The translations under genes and the position numbers were made by a program. From Flavobacteriaceae bacterium UBA2000 (GTDB lineage: Bacteria > Bacteroidota > Bacteroidia > Flavobacteriales > Flavobacteriaceae), in assembly GCA_002335345.1 (NCBI GenBank), contig DDCS01000058.1, positions 1-13,944 on the forward strand: 13,944 bases of DNA, read 5' to 3'. This document shows, in pieces, positions 7,025 through 13,894 of this stretch (positions within the stretch are counted from its first letter, which is position 1; every line of letters starts with the position of its first letter). The notes under the pieces are model-generated. The model was not told where the DNA came from and did no database searches. It saw only the letters and a list, made by a program, of their open reading frames with translations.

Positions 7025-7843
7025 TTATCGTTTCTTTTGTTGAATTTTTACCACGCGTTTGGCGATCAAAATACTGATTTCATACAAAATCAATACAGGG
7101 ATCGAGACGATCACTTGACTGGCGATATCCGGCGGTGTAATGATGGCAGAAATAATCAATACGATGACCAAAGCGTATTTGCGGTACTTTTTCAGCCACT
7201 CTGGAGTCACTAGGCCGACCTTGGTCAAAAAGTAGATGACTATAGGGAGTTGAAAAATTAATCCCGACGAGAGGGCACAGGCGCGCACCAAAGCGATATA
7301 ACTGCTGAGGTCAAAGTCATTAAAGACTTGATCGCTGACTTGATAAGACCCCAAGAAATTAATGGAAAGCGGCGTCACGACGTAATACCCAAACAAGACC
7401 CCAAGAAAGAAGAGCACAGAGGCGACAAAAATAAAACCTTTGGCATTTTTTCTTTCTTTTTCATGCAATCCGGGACTGACAAATTTCCAAACTTCGTACA
7501 ACACGTAAGGAAAAGCGATGATAAACCCCGCCGTAATTGAGGTCCAGATGTGTGCAGAAAATTGTCCGGACATGGTGCGGCTTTGGATGCGAAAAGGCAA
7601 TTCGGTAAAACAAAAGCTATCCAATCCAAGGGCTTGGGCAGAACGACATAACAATTGATAGGTCGGAAAACTGGCGCGTTTAGGGCCAAAAATAATCCCA
7701 TCAAAAATAAAGTCCTTCATCAAAAAAGCGATAAACCCCATGGAGACCACCGCCAGGGTCGCACGGATCAAATGCCAACGCAACTCTTCGAGATGGTCCA
7801 AAAAGGACATATCTTTTTCTGTATTTGGAAGCGCTTTTGCCAT
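7025..7843 (-). CDS. tatC: Twin-arginine translocase subunit TatC
   Basis: The integral membrane receptor of the Tat system, which recognises RR signal peptides of folded proteins. The 272 residues carry the TatC signature: cytoplasmic HLEELR (17-22), the second cytoplasmic loop FVSPGLHEKER with F121 and E130 matching the functionally important F94 and E103 of E. coli TatC, and TPPD (236-239). Six membrane helices fit (about 24-44, 97-118, 135-158, 184-208, 222-238, 242-261). The first periplasmic loop (about 45-96) is longer than in E. coli and holds two cysteines, C66 and C78. The start ATG overlaps the kdsD stop by one base (TAATG), so the two are translationally coupled. No TatA/TatB/TatE gene is in the window; the pore partner must be encoded elsewhere. 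Confidence 0.95.
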   Translation of the reverse strand: MAKALPNTEKDMSFLDHLEELRWHLIRATLAVVSMGFIAFLMKDFIFDGIIFGPKRASFPTYQLLCRSAQALGLDSFCFTELPFRIQSRTMSGQFSAHIWTSITAGFIIAFPYVLYEVWKFVSPGLHEKERKNAKGFIFVASVLFFLGVLFGYYVVTPLSINFLGSYQVSDQVFNDFDLSSYIALVRACALSSGLIFQLPIVIYFLTKVGLVTPEWLKKYRKYALVIVLIISAIITPPDIASQVIVSIPVLILYEISILIAKRVVKIQQKKR

Positions 7844-8808
7844 TAGATAATCCCTTCTTTACTTAAATTGTGAATATGCACAACCCCTGTGTAGCGGCCA
7901 TTTTCATGAGCGAGTATCTGGGTGATGCCATAGCGATCCATTAACTCCATGGCCTCAATGGCCATGGCGTCATTATCGATGAGCTTGGGATTTTTAGTCA
8001 TGATCTCTTGAGCGGTAAGTCCAGCGATATTGTCTACTTTACTGAGCATGCGTCGGAGGTCTCCATCAGTTATGATTCCCACTATTTCGGCTCCATCAAC
8101 TACGGCGGTGACCCCGAGCAGATTCTCTGAAATTTCGACAATAACCTTTTTAAGGTCCGTGTCAGGGCTGACTTGTGGACGAGAGTTTAGGGCGGTTAAA
8201 TCACTCACGCGCAGATAAAGTTTTTTACCCAATGAACCTCCTGGATGAACCCGGGCAAAATCTTTACTGGAAAATCCACGGAGATTAAGTAAGGCCATGG
8301 CTAAGGCATCTCCCATGACCAGTTGGGCGGTCGTAGAGGTGGTGGGGGCCAAATTATTGGGGCAGGCCTCTTTTGCCACATAAGCATTTAAGACAAAGTC
8401 GCTTTGCTGGCCTAAAAAGGATTCCTTGTTTGCCGTCAAGCCAATTAATTTATTGCCGCTGGCCTTAATCAAAGGGACTAAGACCTTTATCTCTGGGGTA
8501 TTGCCACTTTTCGATATGCAGATTACCGTATCATTTTCTTGGATGATCCCCAAGTCGCCGTGAATGGCATCAGCGGCGTGCATAAAAATTGCTGGGGTGC
8601 CCGTAGAATTCAAAGTGGCCACAATCTTGGTCGAAATATTAGCGCTTTTCCCAACGCCTGTAACGATAACACGGCCTTTAGATTGAAAAATATAGGCGAC
8701 CGCCTTGGCAAATTCTTCGTCGATGAGTGTCGCTAGATGTTGAATGGCCTTAGCCTCAGTTTCTACGGTCTCTTTTGCGACCTGAATAATGGGTTTTAAA
8801 TCGATCAA
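7843..8808 (-). CDS. kdsD: Arabinose-5-phosphate isomerase (KdsD/KpsF/GutQ family), TTG start
   Basis: A cytoplasmic enzyme that interconverts ribulose-5-phosphate and arabinose-5-phosphate, the first step towards Kdo for LPS. An N-terminal SIS domain (about 33-175) contains GVGKSANISTK, ISKSGNTPEI and KEACPNNLAPTTSTT, and two CBS domains follow (about 203-262 and 268-321). The four catalytic residues known from E. coli KdsD (K59, E111, E152, H193) all line up with a constant offset of five: K54, E106, E147, H188. The only usual start codon before the SIS domain is TTG at 8808; an in-frame TAA stands 12 bases upstream and the next in-frame ATG is residue 76, inside the active domain. Length is normal for the family. 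It leads the operon with tatC, the CMD gene and lptB. A promoter-like site at 8917-8947 would give a leader of about 100 nt. Confidence 0.94.
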   Translation of the reverse strand: MIDLKPIIQVAKETVETEAKAIQHLATLIDEEFAKAVAYIFQSKGRVIVTGVGKSANISTKIVATLNSTGTPAIFMHAADAIHGDLGIIQENDTVICISKSGNTPEIKVLVPLIKASGNKLIGLTANKESFLGQQSDFVLNAYVAKEACPNNLAPTTSTTAQLVMGDALAMALLNLRGFSSKDFARVHPGGSLGKKLYLRVSDLTALNSRPQVSPDTDLKKVIVEISENLLGVTAVVDGAEIVGIITDGDLRRMLSKVDNIAGLTAQEIMTKNPKLIDNDAMAIEAMELMDRYGITQILAHENGRYTGVVHIHNLSKEGII

Positions 8809-8820
8809 AATTTCACTTAT

Positions 8821-8904
8821 TTAATTGGTGCGCTGCTTAGATTTTTCTATCTTTAAAAGAGGTTTATGGCCGAGCACGGCGCTTACTTCTAAGATACATC
8901 GCAT
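8821..8904 (-). other. 27-codon upstream open frame in the kdsD leader
   Basis: From the ATG at 8904 an open frame of 27 codons (MRCILEVSAVLGHKP and onward to QRTN) ends with TAA at 8821-8823. It lies inside the proposed kdsD leader, in the same reading frame as kdsD, and stops 12 bases before the kdsD TTG. It could be a leader peptide that aids re-initiation, a lost N-terminal extension, or chance. I do not recognise the peptide and claim no function. Confidence 0.25.
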
Positions 8905-8916
8905 CGCTAATGGTTG

Positions 8917-8947
8917 CAAAATTACAATTGTTCTCGAGTTCCCGCAA
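8917..8947 (-). promoter_or_regulatory. Bacteroidota-type promoter for the kdsD-tatC-CMD-lptB operon
   Basis: Read on the minus strand, TTG (8947-8945) is followed after 20 nt by TAATTTTG (8924-8917). This is a perfect match to the Bacteroidota -33/-7 consensus TTG, about 19-23 nt, TAnnTTTG. Transcription would start near 8910, about 100 nt before the kdsD start. It lies in the divergent gap with recQ and is the best promoter match I found by eye in the window. Confidence 0.55.
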
Positions 8948-8978
8948 TTTATTGTTATAAACTCCAGACAGAAACAAA

Positions 8979-11186
8979 ATGAACAAAGAATACAGCAAAG
9001 AAGAATTATCCGCTGCGCTCAAGAATTATTTCGGTTTTTCGGGGTTTAAAGGTTTGCAGGAACCGGTCATTATGAATGTGCTGGCCGGTCGAGATTCATT
9101 TGTAATCATGCCTACTGGTGGGGGTAAGTCGCTCTGTTATCAGTTGCCCGCACTCATTAGTTCTGGTACGGCCATAGTGGTCTCTCCACTGATTGCCTTG
9201 ATGAAAAATCAAGTTGACTTTTTAAAGTCCTTGTCCGAGACCGAGGGTATTGCCCATGTGCTGAATTCGTCTTTAACCAAAGCCGAGATCAAACAAGTGC
9301 GCGCAGATGTGCGCTCAGGCGTTACAAAATTACTTTATGTCGCTCCCGAATCCCTGACCAAAGAAGAAAATATAGAGTTTTTAAACCGTGTGACGATTTC
9401 ATTTGTTGCGATTGACGAGGCGCATTGTATCTCTGAGTGGGGTCATGACTTCAGGCCAGAATACCGCAATTTGCGCAAAATTATTCAGCGTTTGGGCGGG
9501 GAGATACCCATTATAGGCCTTACCGCTACGGCGACACCAAAAGTACAAGAAGACATATTAAAAAATCTTGGGATTCAAGAGGCGACCACTTTTAAAGCTT
9601 CGTTTAATCGACCGAATCTCTATTACGAAATACGTCCAAAAACAAAGTCTGTAGATGCAGACATTACCCGTTTTGTCAAAAATAATGAAGGGAAAAGCGG
9701 GATCATTTATTGTTTGAGTCGCAAGCGCGTTGAAGAATTAGCACAAACCCTTCAAGTTAATGGGATACGTGCGATCCCTTATCATGCAGGCTTGGACCCT
9801 AAGACAAGGGTTAAAAATCAAGATATGTTCCTTATGGAAGATGCCGATGTTGTCGTCGCAACGATTGCCTTTGGTATGGGGATCGATAAACCAGACGTTC
9901 GCTTTGTGATTCATAACGACATGCCCAAGAGTATAGAAAGTTATTACCAAGAGACGGGAAGAGCGGGTCGAGATGGCGGTGAGGGACATTGTTTGGCGTT
10001 CTACAGTTACAAAGACATCGAAAAACTCGAAAAGTTTATGAGTGGTAAGCCTGTGGCGGAACAAGAGATTGGTTTGGCACTGCTTCAAGATGTCGTGGCT
10101 TTTGCTGAAACTTCTATTTCCCGCCGTAAATTTATTCTCCATTATTTTGGGGAAGAATTTGATAATGAAACGGGTGAAGGAGGCGATATGGATGATAATA
10201 TGCGTCATCCTAAGAAAAAACACGAAGCCAAAGATCAGCTTGTTGATTTACTCAATGCCGTGGTACAAACCCATCAGAAATACAAAGCCAAAGAAGTGGT
10301 GCATGTCATGCGCGGTAAGGTTAATGCTTTAATCAAGTCCCACAAAATAGACGCTATGGCGATTTTTGGCGCTGGCAGTGATCAACCTTCTGAATATTGG
10401 ATGGCATTGATTCGCCAAGCGCTTGTGGCAGGTTTATTGACCAAAGACATAGAAACCTATGGTGTTTTAAAACTAAGTGATGCAGGACATGCCTTTCTCG
10501 AGGCCCCGACGTCCTTTTTAATGACGGAAGATCATCGCTATAAAGAGGCAAACGACGATGTGGTGGTCAGCACGGCAGGTCAAGTAGGCGCCGTAGCTGA
10601 TCAAACACTGTTCAAATTACTCAAAGGACAGCGAAAAACTATTGCCGATAAGCTCGGTTTGCCCCCTTTTGTTATTTTTCAGGACCCATCTTTGGAAGAT
10701 ATGGCCCTAAAATATCCCATCACGATCGAGGAGCTGTCCAACGTTCATGGGGTTGGTGATGGAAAGGCCAAAAAATACGGCGCGAGTTTTGTGACTTTGA
10801 TCGAAAACTATGTCACCGAGAATCAAATCCTCCGTCCCGATGACTTTGTCGTTAAATCAACGGGATCAAACAGTGCCCTAAAACTCTATATCATCCAAAG
10901 TGTAGATCGCAAACTACCGCTAATTGATATTGCCCAGGCCAAGGGTCTTGCCATGGAGGACTTTATTAAAGAGATGGAAGCCATTGTTTACAGTGGAACA
11001 AAGCTCAATATTGATTACTATCTGGAAGATATTTTGGATGAAGATTCTCAAGAGGAATTGCACGATTATTTCATGGAGGCCAAAAGTGATCAGGTAGGCC
11101 CCGCTTTGGAGGCCTTTGACGGCGATTTCGAGGAAGAGGAAATTCGCCTATACCGCATAAAATTTATCAGTGACGTGGCGAATTAA
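8979..11186 (+). CDS. recQ: ATP-dependent DNA helicase RecQ
   Basis: A 3'-to-5' superfamily 2 helicase used in recombination, repair and restart of stalled forks. In 735 residues it shows motif 0 (FKGLQ, 23-27, with Lys where FRxxQ is usual), Walker A TGGGKSLCYQ with K50, DEAH box (146-149) followed by the aromatic-rich CISEWGHDFRP loop, TATAT motif III (182-186), AFGMGIDKPDV and QETGRAGRDG with the arginine finger (324-333). A RQC winged helix (about 412-510) and one HRDC domain (about 538-615) follow, then a C-terminal extension (616-735) with a winged-helix look and an acidic tail. The zinc-binding subdomain lacks its four cysteines: the first is S381, and the CxxCxxC cluster is replaced by an acidic GEGGDMDDN stretch. 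From memory this loss is usual in Flavobacteriia. The gene is divergent from the kdsD operon and 11 bp from the end of the convergent LETM1-like gene. Confidence 0.96.
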   Translation: MNKEYSKEELSAALKNYFGFSGFKGLQEPVIMNVLAGRDSFVIMPTGGGKSLCYQLPALISSGTAIVVSPLIALMKNQVDFLKSLSETEGIAHVLNSSLTKAEIKQVRADVRSGVTKLLYVAPESLTKEENIEFLNRVTISFVAIDEAHCISEWGHDFRPEYRNLRKIIQRLGGEIPIIGLTATATPKVQEDILKNLGIQEATTFKASFNRPNLYYEIRPKTKSVDADITRFVKNNEGKSGIIYCLSRKRVEELAQTLQVNGIRAIPYHAGLDPKTRVKNQDMFLMEDADVVVATIAFGMGIDKPDVRFVIHNDMPKSIESYYQETGRAGRDGGEGHCLAFYSYKDIEKLEKFMSGKPVAEQEIGLALLQDVVAFAETSISRRKFILHYFGEEFDNETGEGGDMDDNMRHPKKKHEAKDQLVDLLNAVVQTHQKYKAKEVVHVMRGKVNALIKSHKIDAMAIFGAGSDQPSEYWMALIRQALVAGLLTKDIETYGVLKLSDAGHAFLEAPTSFLMTEDHRYKEANDDVVVSTAGQVGAVADQTLFKLLKGQRKTIADKLGLPPFVIFQDPSLEDMALKYPITIEELSNVHGVGDGKAKKYGASFVTLIENYVTENQILRPDDFVVKSTGSNSALKLYIIQSVDRKLPLIDIAQAKGLAMEDFIKEMEAIVYSGTKLNIDYYLEDILDEDSQEELHDYFMEAKSDQVGPALEAFDGDFEEEEIRLYRIKFISDVAN

Positions 11187-11197
11187 GCCGAGGCGTC

Positions 11198-12397
11198 TTA
11201 TGATTCTTCAATGGCATTTTCGTTAAATGCCGAAGGCAGCAGTTTTGGAATAAGCTTCACCATGATGGGCAGGAGCAGAGAACCTCCGGGAAGCAAAAAT
11301 AAGGTCAGTGAAGGGACGGTTTTGCAGATATCCAGCAATTGGTCTTTAACCTTTTGCTTTTCTTTTTTATCGAGGTCACGCACCGTGGACAAGGTCAAAA
11401 GCTTTACCAATTCCCCGCTCTCAGCGAGCTCCTTAATCAATCGATTTTTATTGCGCAAAATCAGGGTTTTGACCATCGCACTTGATTGCTTGTACAATAA
11501 TTTTACTGGATTAGCATGCTCAAATAGCCGCACTGACTGCGCATGAGTGCGAGAAAATTGGTCCAAATCGCTCACACCAGCCAGGGCCGTCCCGGACTCA
11601 AGGCCCAATGCTTTTTCAAAATCTTGAAGGAAATGAAGCTCTTTGGCGTCCATCATTCGGTCATCCCATACGCCTAAACAACAGACATCCATTAAAAACT
11701 CTTTAAATAAAAGAGTGGTTTCTGCCATTTGCCCCAAGAGGACTTGCGCTGGAATTTCTGTTTGCTTGAGTGGTTTTTTTAGGGCGTTTTGGAGCATTTC
11801 AATAAACATATGATCATATTTATTGGGCTGTAATTTGCTCTCTAGCGCCCAAGCACAAGATTGAATACACAAATATTCCATACGATCGAAGGCCTTTTGT
11901 ACTTCTAGGTCCCCTTTGAGATATTCTTGAAAAACCAAAATATCGATAAACAGTAACACATAAGTGATCAATGAGGAGACCTCCGCATTGCGTCCCAGGT
12001 TATTTTCGTGCAAGCGAGCATTGATCATGGCTTCAAGATTGTCACTTGGATTTTTGGCAAAACTCAGTTTATGAAGCAAACCCGGTTGTCCTTTGCCCAT
12101 AAGTTCATAAAAAGAAACAACAGCCTCAATACAGTCGCTGTATTCCTTCTTTGGGTTTTGTTTGAAGTACACAAAGCACAGGGCGTGGAGTAGGTTTAAT
12201 TTAGTGTGCTCTTCAACCGTTAAATTTAACGTTGTTTTGGTCTGTGGGGCTAATCCCACTAAAGACATACCATACATGAAGCCGCTCGATTTTAATCCAC
12301 GATATAAATCATGGACCTCATTATAGGCCCCGCAAAGGGCCTTTTGATCAATCTCTTTGATAAATTTTTTAATCCAACCAGCTGAAGACGGGTTCAT
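11198..12397 (-). CDS. LETM1-related protein
   Basis: A 399-residue, mostly helical protein with no signal peptide. The C-terminal part (about 342-391) resembles the conserved LETM1 segment of mitochondrial proteins: a helix rich in K and E, then a hydrophobic stretch VPSLTLFLLPGG and LLLPIMVKLIPKLLPSAF, matching the LLPV-x-LKLFPNMLPSTF pattern known from LETM1. A middle region (about 222-300) with MDVCCLGVWDDRMMDAKELHFL recalls TerB-like helical domains. The name used for such proteins in flavobacterial genomes is, to my knowledge, LETM1-related biofilm-associated protein; the biofilm role is not visible here. In eukaryotes LETM1 acts in inner-membrane ion exchange and ribosome binding; transferring that function would be inference. 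The ATG at 12397 is chosen because it is the first in a clean helical N-terminus. It stands alone, convergent with recQ and divergent from the DUF4331 genes, so it is probably its own unit. Confidence 0.75.
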   Translation of the reverse strand: MNPSSAGWIKKFIKEIDQKALCGAYNEVHDLYRGLKSSGFMYGMSLVGLAPQTKTTLNLTVEEHTKLNLLHALCFVYFKQNPKKEYSDCIEAVVSFYELMGKGQPGLLHKLSFAKNPSDNLEAMINARLHENNLGRNAEVSSLITYVLLFIDILVFQEYLKGDLEVQKAFDRMEYLCIQSCAWALESKLQPNKYDHMFIEMLQNALKKPLKQTEIPAQVLLGQMAETTLLFKEFLMDVCCLGVWDDRMMDAKELHFLQDFEKALGLESGTALAGVSDLDQFSRTHAQSVRLFEHANPVKLLYKQSSAMVKTLILRNKNRLIKELAESGELVKLLTLSTVRDLDKKEKQKVKDQLLDICKTVPSLTLFLLPGGSLLLPIMVKLIPKLLPSAFNENAIEES

Positions 12398-12401
12398 TTG
12401 T

Positions 12402-12409
12402 TATTTTTG
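12402..12409 (+). promoter_or_regulatory. Possible -7 box for the DUF4331 pair
   Basis: TATTTTTG at 12402-12409 matches TAnnTTTG perfectly. The -33 position has only CTG (12382-12384) at a short 17-nt spacing, inside the divergent LETM1-like gene. Transcription would start near 12416, about 53 nt before the ATG at 12469. Confidence 0.35.
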
Positions 12410-12468
12410 TGGAGTTAGGCCAAACGTTGGTTTAAAATTAAAGAAATCATTCACCACATTGGAAGGAT

Positions 12469-13179
12469 ATGTCTAAAATTTATTCCCTAATACCCATATT
12501 GAGTCTTGGCGTTCTATGGGTGCTTCTCTCTGGCTCAGAGCAGGGAGATGGTCCTTCTGTGGCCTACACCTCTGCTGATATCGCCGATTTTTATGCTTTT
12601 CGCGGAGCACAGGCAGATAAAACCGTATTTGTCGTGACCCTGCAGAGTCCCCTTAGTGTGGGAACGGTTTCACAAGAGGCGCGTTTTGATCCCGATGTAA
12701 TGATTGAATTCAATATTGATAATGACGGTGATTTTAAAGAGGATTTGGTGATCCAAGCCATCCCTCGAGACAGCCTGATGTATTTTTTTGGACCCAGTGC
12801 AGTAGCCCCTGAAAATCAAGGTATTTCTTCTGAAATTAATGTAAATGATTTAATGGGATCTGTTCAAATCTCAGATTTAGAACAAACCTTTATAGCGCCA
12901 CTTGATTCTATTAGCCTTTTTGCGGGCCCAAGACGCGATCCTTTTTTCTTTGATCAGGAGCGTTTTTCATTGATACAAAACGGAACTGTGGCCCCAGAAG
13001 GTTTTAATTCGGGCGTTGAGGCAGTTGATGCCTTTGCCCAAAGCAATGTTTTAACTGTGGCCATCACCTTGCCCACTGAATTACTTGGCGTTGCGCCATC
13101 CCACGCTTTGAATGATTACGGAGATTTTAATCTGCCAAACGCTTACAATGTTTGGGTAAGCACCAAAAGAAAATATTGA
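12469..13179 (+). CDS. DUF4331 family exported protein (N-terminal-half type)
   Basis: A 236-residue protein matching the first half of the DUF4331 family. Family blocks seen are ADIADFYAF (36-44), FDPDVMIEFNIDNDGD (73-88) with a run of acids that could bind a cation, DLVIQAIPRD (92-101), YFFGP (105-109) and FAGPRRDPFFFD (151-162). An N-terminal hydrophobic segment (about 7-21) makes it exported or anchored. It ends in LSGS (20-23), a lipobox-like sequence with Ser where the lipid-bearing Cys would stand, so cleavage by signal peptidase I or retention as an anchor are both open. GGAAGG precedes the ATG but only 2 nt away, closer than a normal Shine-Dalgarno site. The stop is one base before the next ATG, so it is coupled with the second DUF4331 gene. 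Biochemical function of DUF4331 is unknown to me. Confidence 0.85.
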   Translation: MSKIYSLIPILSLGVLWVLLSGSEQGDGPSVAYTSADIADFYAFRGAQADKTVFVVTLQSPLSVGTVSQEARFDPDVMIEFNIDNDGDFKEDLVIQAIPRDSLMYFFGPSAVAPENQGISSEINVNDLMGSVQISDLEQTFIAPLDSISLFAGPRRDPFFFDQERFSLIQNGTVAPEGFNSGVEAVDAFAQSNVLTVAITLPTELLGVAPSHALNDYGDFNLPNAYNVWVSTKRKY

Positions 13180-13180
13180 T

Positions 13181-13894
13181 ATGGCATTATTGAATCTACG
13201 ATTTTGGCGGTTTTTACCAATTTTGGCTTTACTGGTGGTCTCTTGTGAAGATGCCGATGATTTTAACAACGTTATTGAACAAGTGAGTTGCAGCGACGGA
13301 ATTCAGAACGGGGACGAGACAGGCGTCGATTGCGGTGGTTCATGCCCTCAGTGCATCGATGGACTCGATTTTAGTGGGGTTTATGTTCAACAAGACATCG
13401 CCGGGCGACCAGCAATTAATTCAGTTTTCAATATTAATGGTCCTTTACAAGATGCCTTTAATCGTGCGGCGGTAACGGCCCGTGGGGCTCAAGATGTCAT
13501 TAGTGGCTCAAGTAATTTGACTTTCCCTCAAGTATTTAAAGATAATATTGACTTGTATTTTGTAGGATACGCGCTGAATGAAGCTCCTGTGAGTTTTCAG
13601 ACGAACGTTTTGGGTTTTGACGCACCGGGATTTGCCGAATTTTTGGCCACCACCGACGCATTGCAACTTGCGGCAGACGGGCCCACGACTTATCGCAGTG
13701 CAGACCTTTGGTTCACCGGACGTCAGCTCACCGATGATGTGATGGACACCACCTTACTCTTGCTCTATGGGGGGGCAGAGGGAGATCGTTTTGACGGAGT
13801 CAATGGCCCTATGCTCATCAGCGATGGTGTTGGCCTAGGGAATCGCGTCTTTTTATCGGACTTTCCTTATCTAGAGGCTCCACTCACCCAGTAG
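13181..13894 (+). CDS. DUF4331 family lipoprotein with cysteine-rich linker
   Basis: A 237-residue probable lipoprotein matching the second half of DUF4331. The signal ends in the lipobox VVSC with C22; the mature protein would begin C-EDADD, an acidic start like the surface-export signals of Bacteroidota lipoproteins, so exposure on the cell surface is likely. Next comes a short four-cysteine motif (C37, C51, C55, C58; DGIQNGDETGVDCGG around it), a module seen in many secreted proteins. Then the family blocks GRPAIN (75-80), DAFNRA (91-96), GRQLTDDVMDTTLLLLYGGA and the C-terminal GVGLGNRVFLSDFPYLEAP. The chain stops right after this last block, normal for the family, and carries no type IX C-terminal sorting domain. 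TGA-T-ATG spacing with the gene before indicates translational coupling. The pair may form one two-chain structure, which is inference; no function is assigned. Confidence 0.87.
   Translation: MALLNLRFWRFLPILALLVVSCEDADDFNNVIEQVSCSDGIQNGDETGVDCGGSCPQCIDGLDFSGVYVQQDIAGRPAINSVFNINGPLQDAFNRAAVTARGAQDVISGSSNLTFPQVFKDNIDLYFVGYALNEAPVSFQTNVLGFDAPGFAEFLATTDALQLAADGPTTYRSADLWFTGRQLTDDVMDTTLLLLYGGAEGDRFDGVNGPMLISDGVGLGNRVFLSDFPYLEAPLTQ

Noticed and set aside
8825..9049. Plus-strand open frame across the kdsD leader and the start of recQ
   Set aside because: It overlaps the recQ start in another phase and crosses a promoter region; the peptide is unrecognisable.
9738..10223. 161-codon open frame antisense to recQ
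   Set aside because: It lies wholly inside recQ, has no recognisable domain and follows from the codon pattern of the real gene.
11187..11195. GCCGAGGCG between recQ and the LETM1-like gene, similar to one arm of the hairpin at 3154-3181
   Set aside because: Only nine bases shared and no partner arm nearby, so it is not a second copy of the inverted repeat.
12469..13894. Type IX secretion cargo status of the DUF4331 proteins
   Set aside because: Neither protein has a C-terminal sorting domain; the second has a lipoprotein signal instead.
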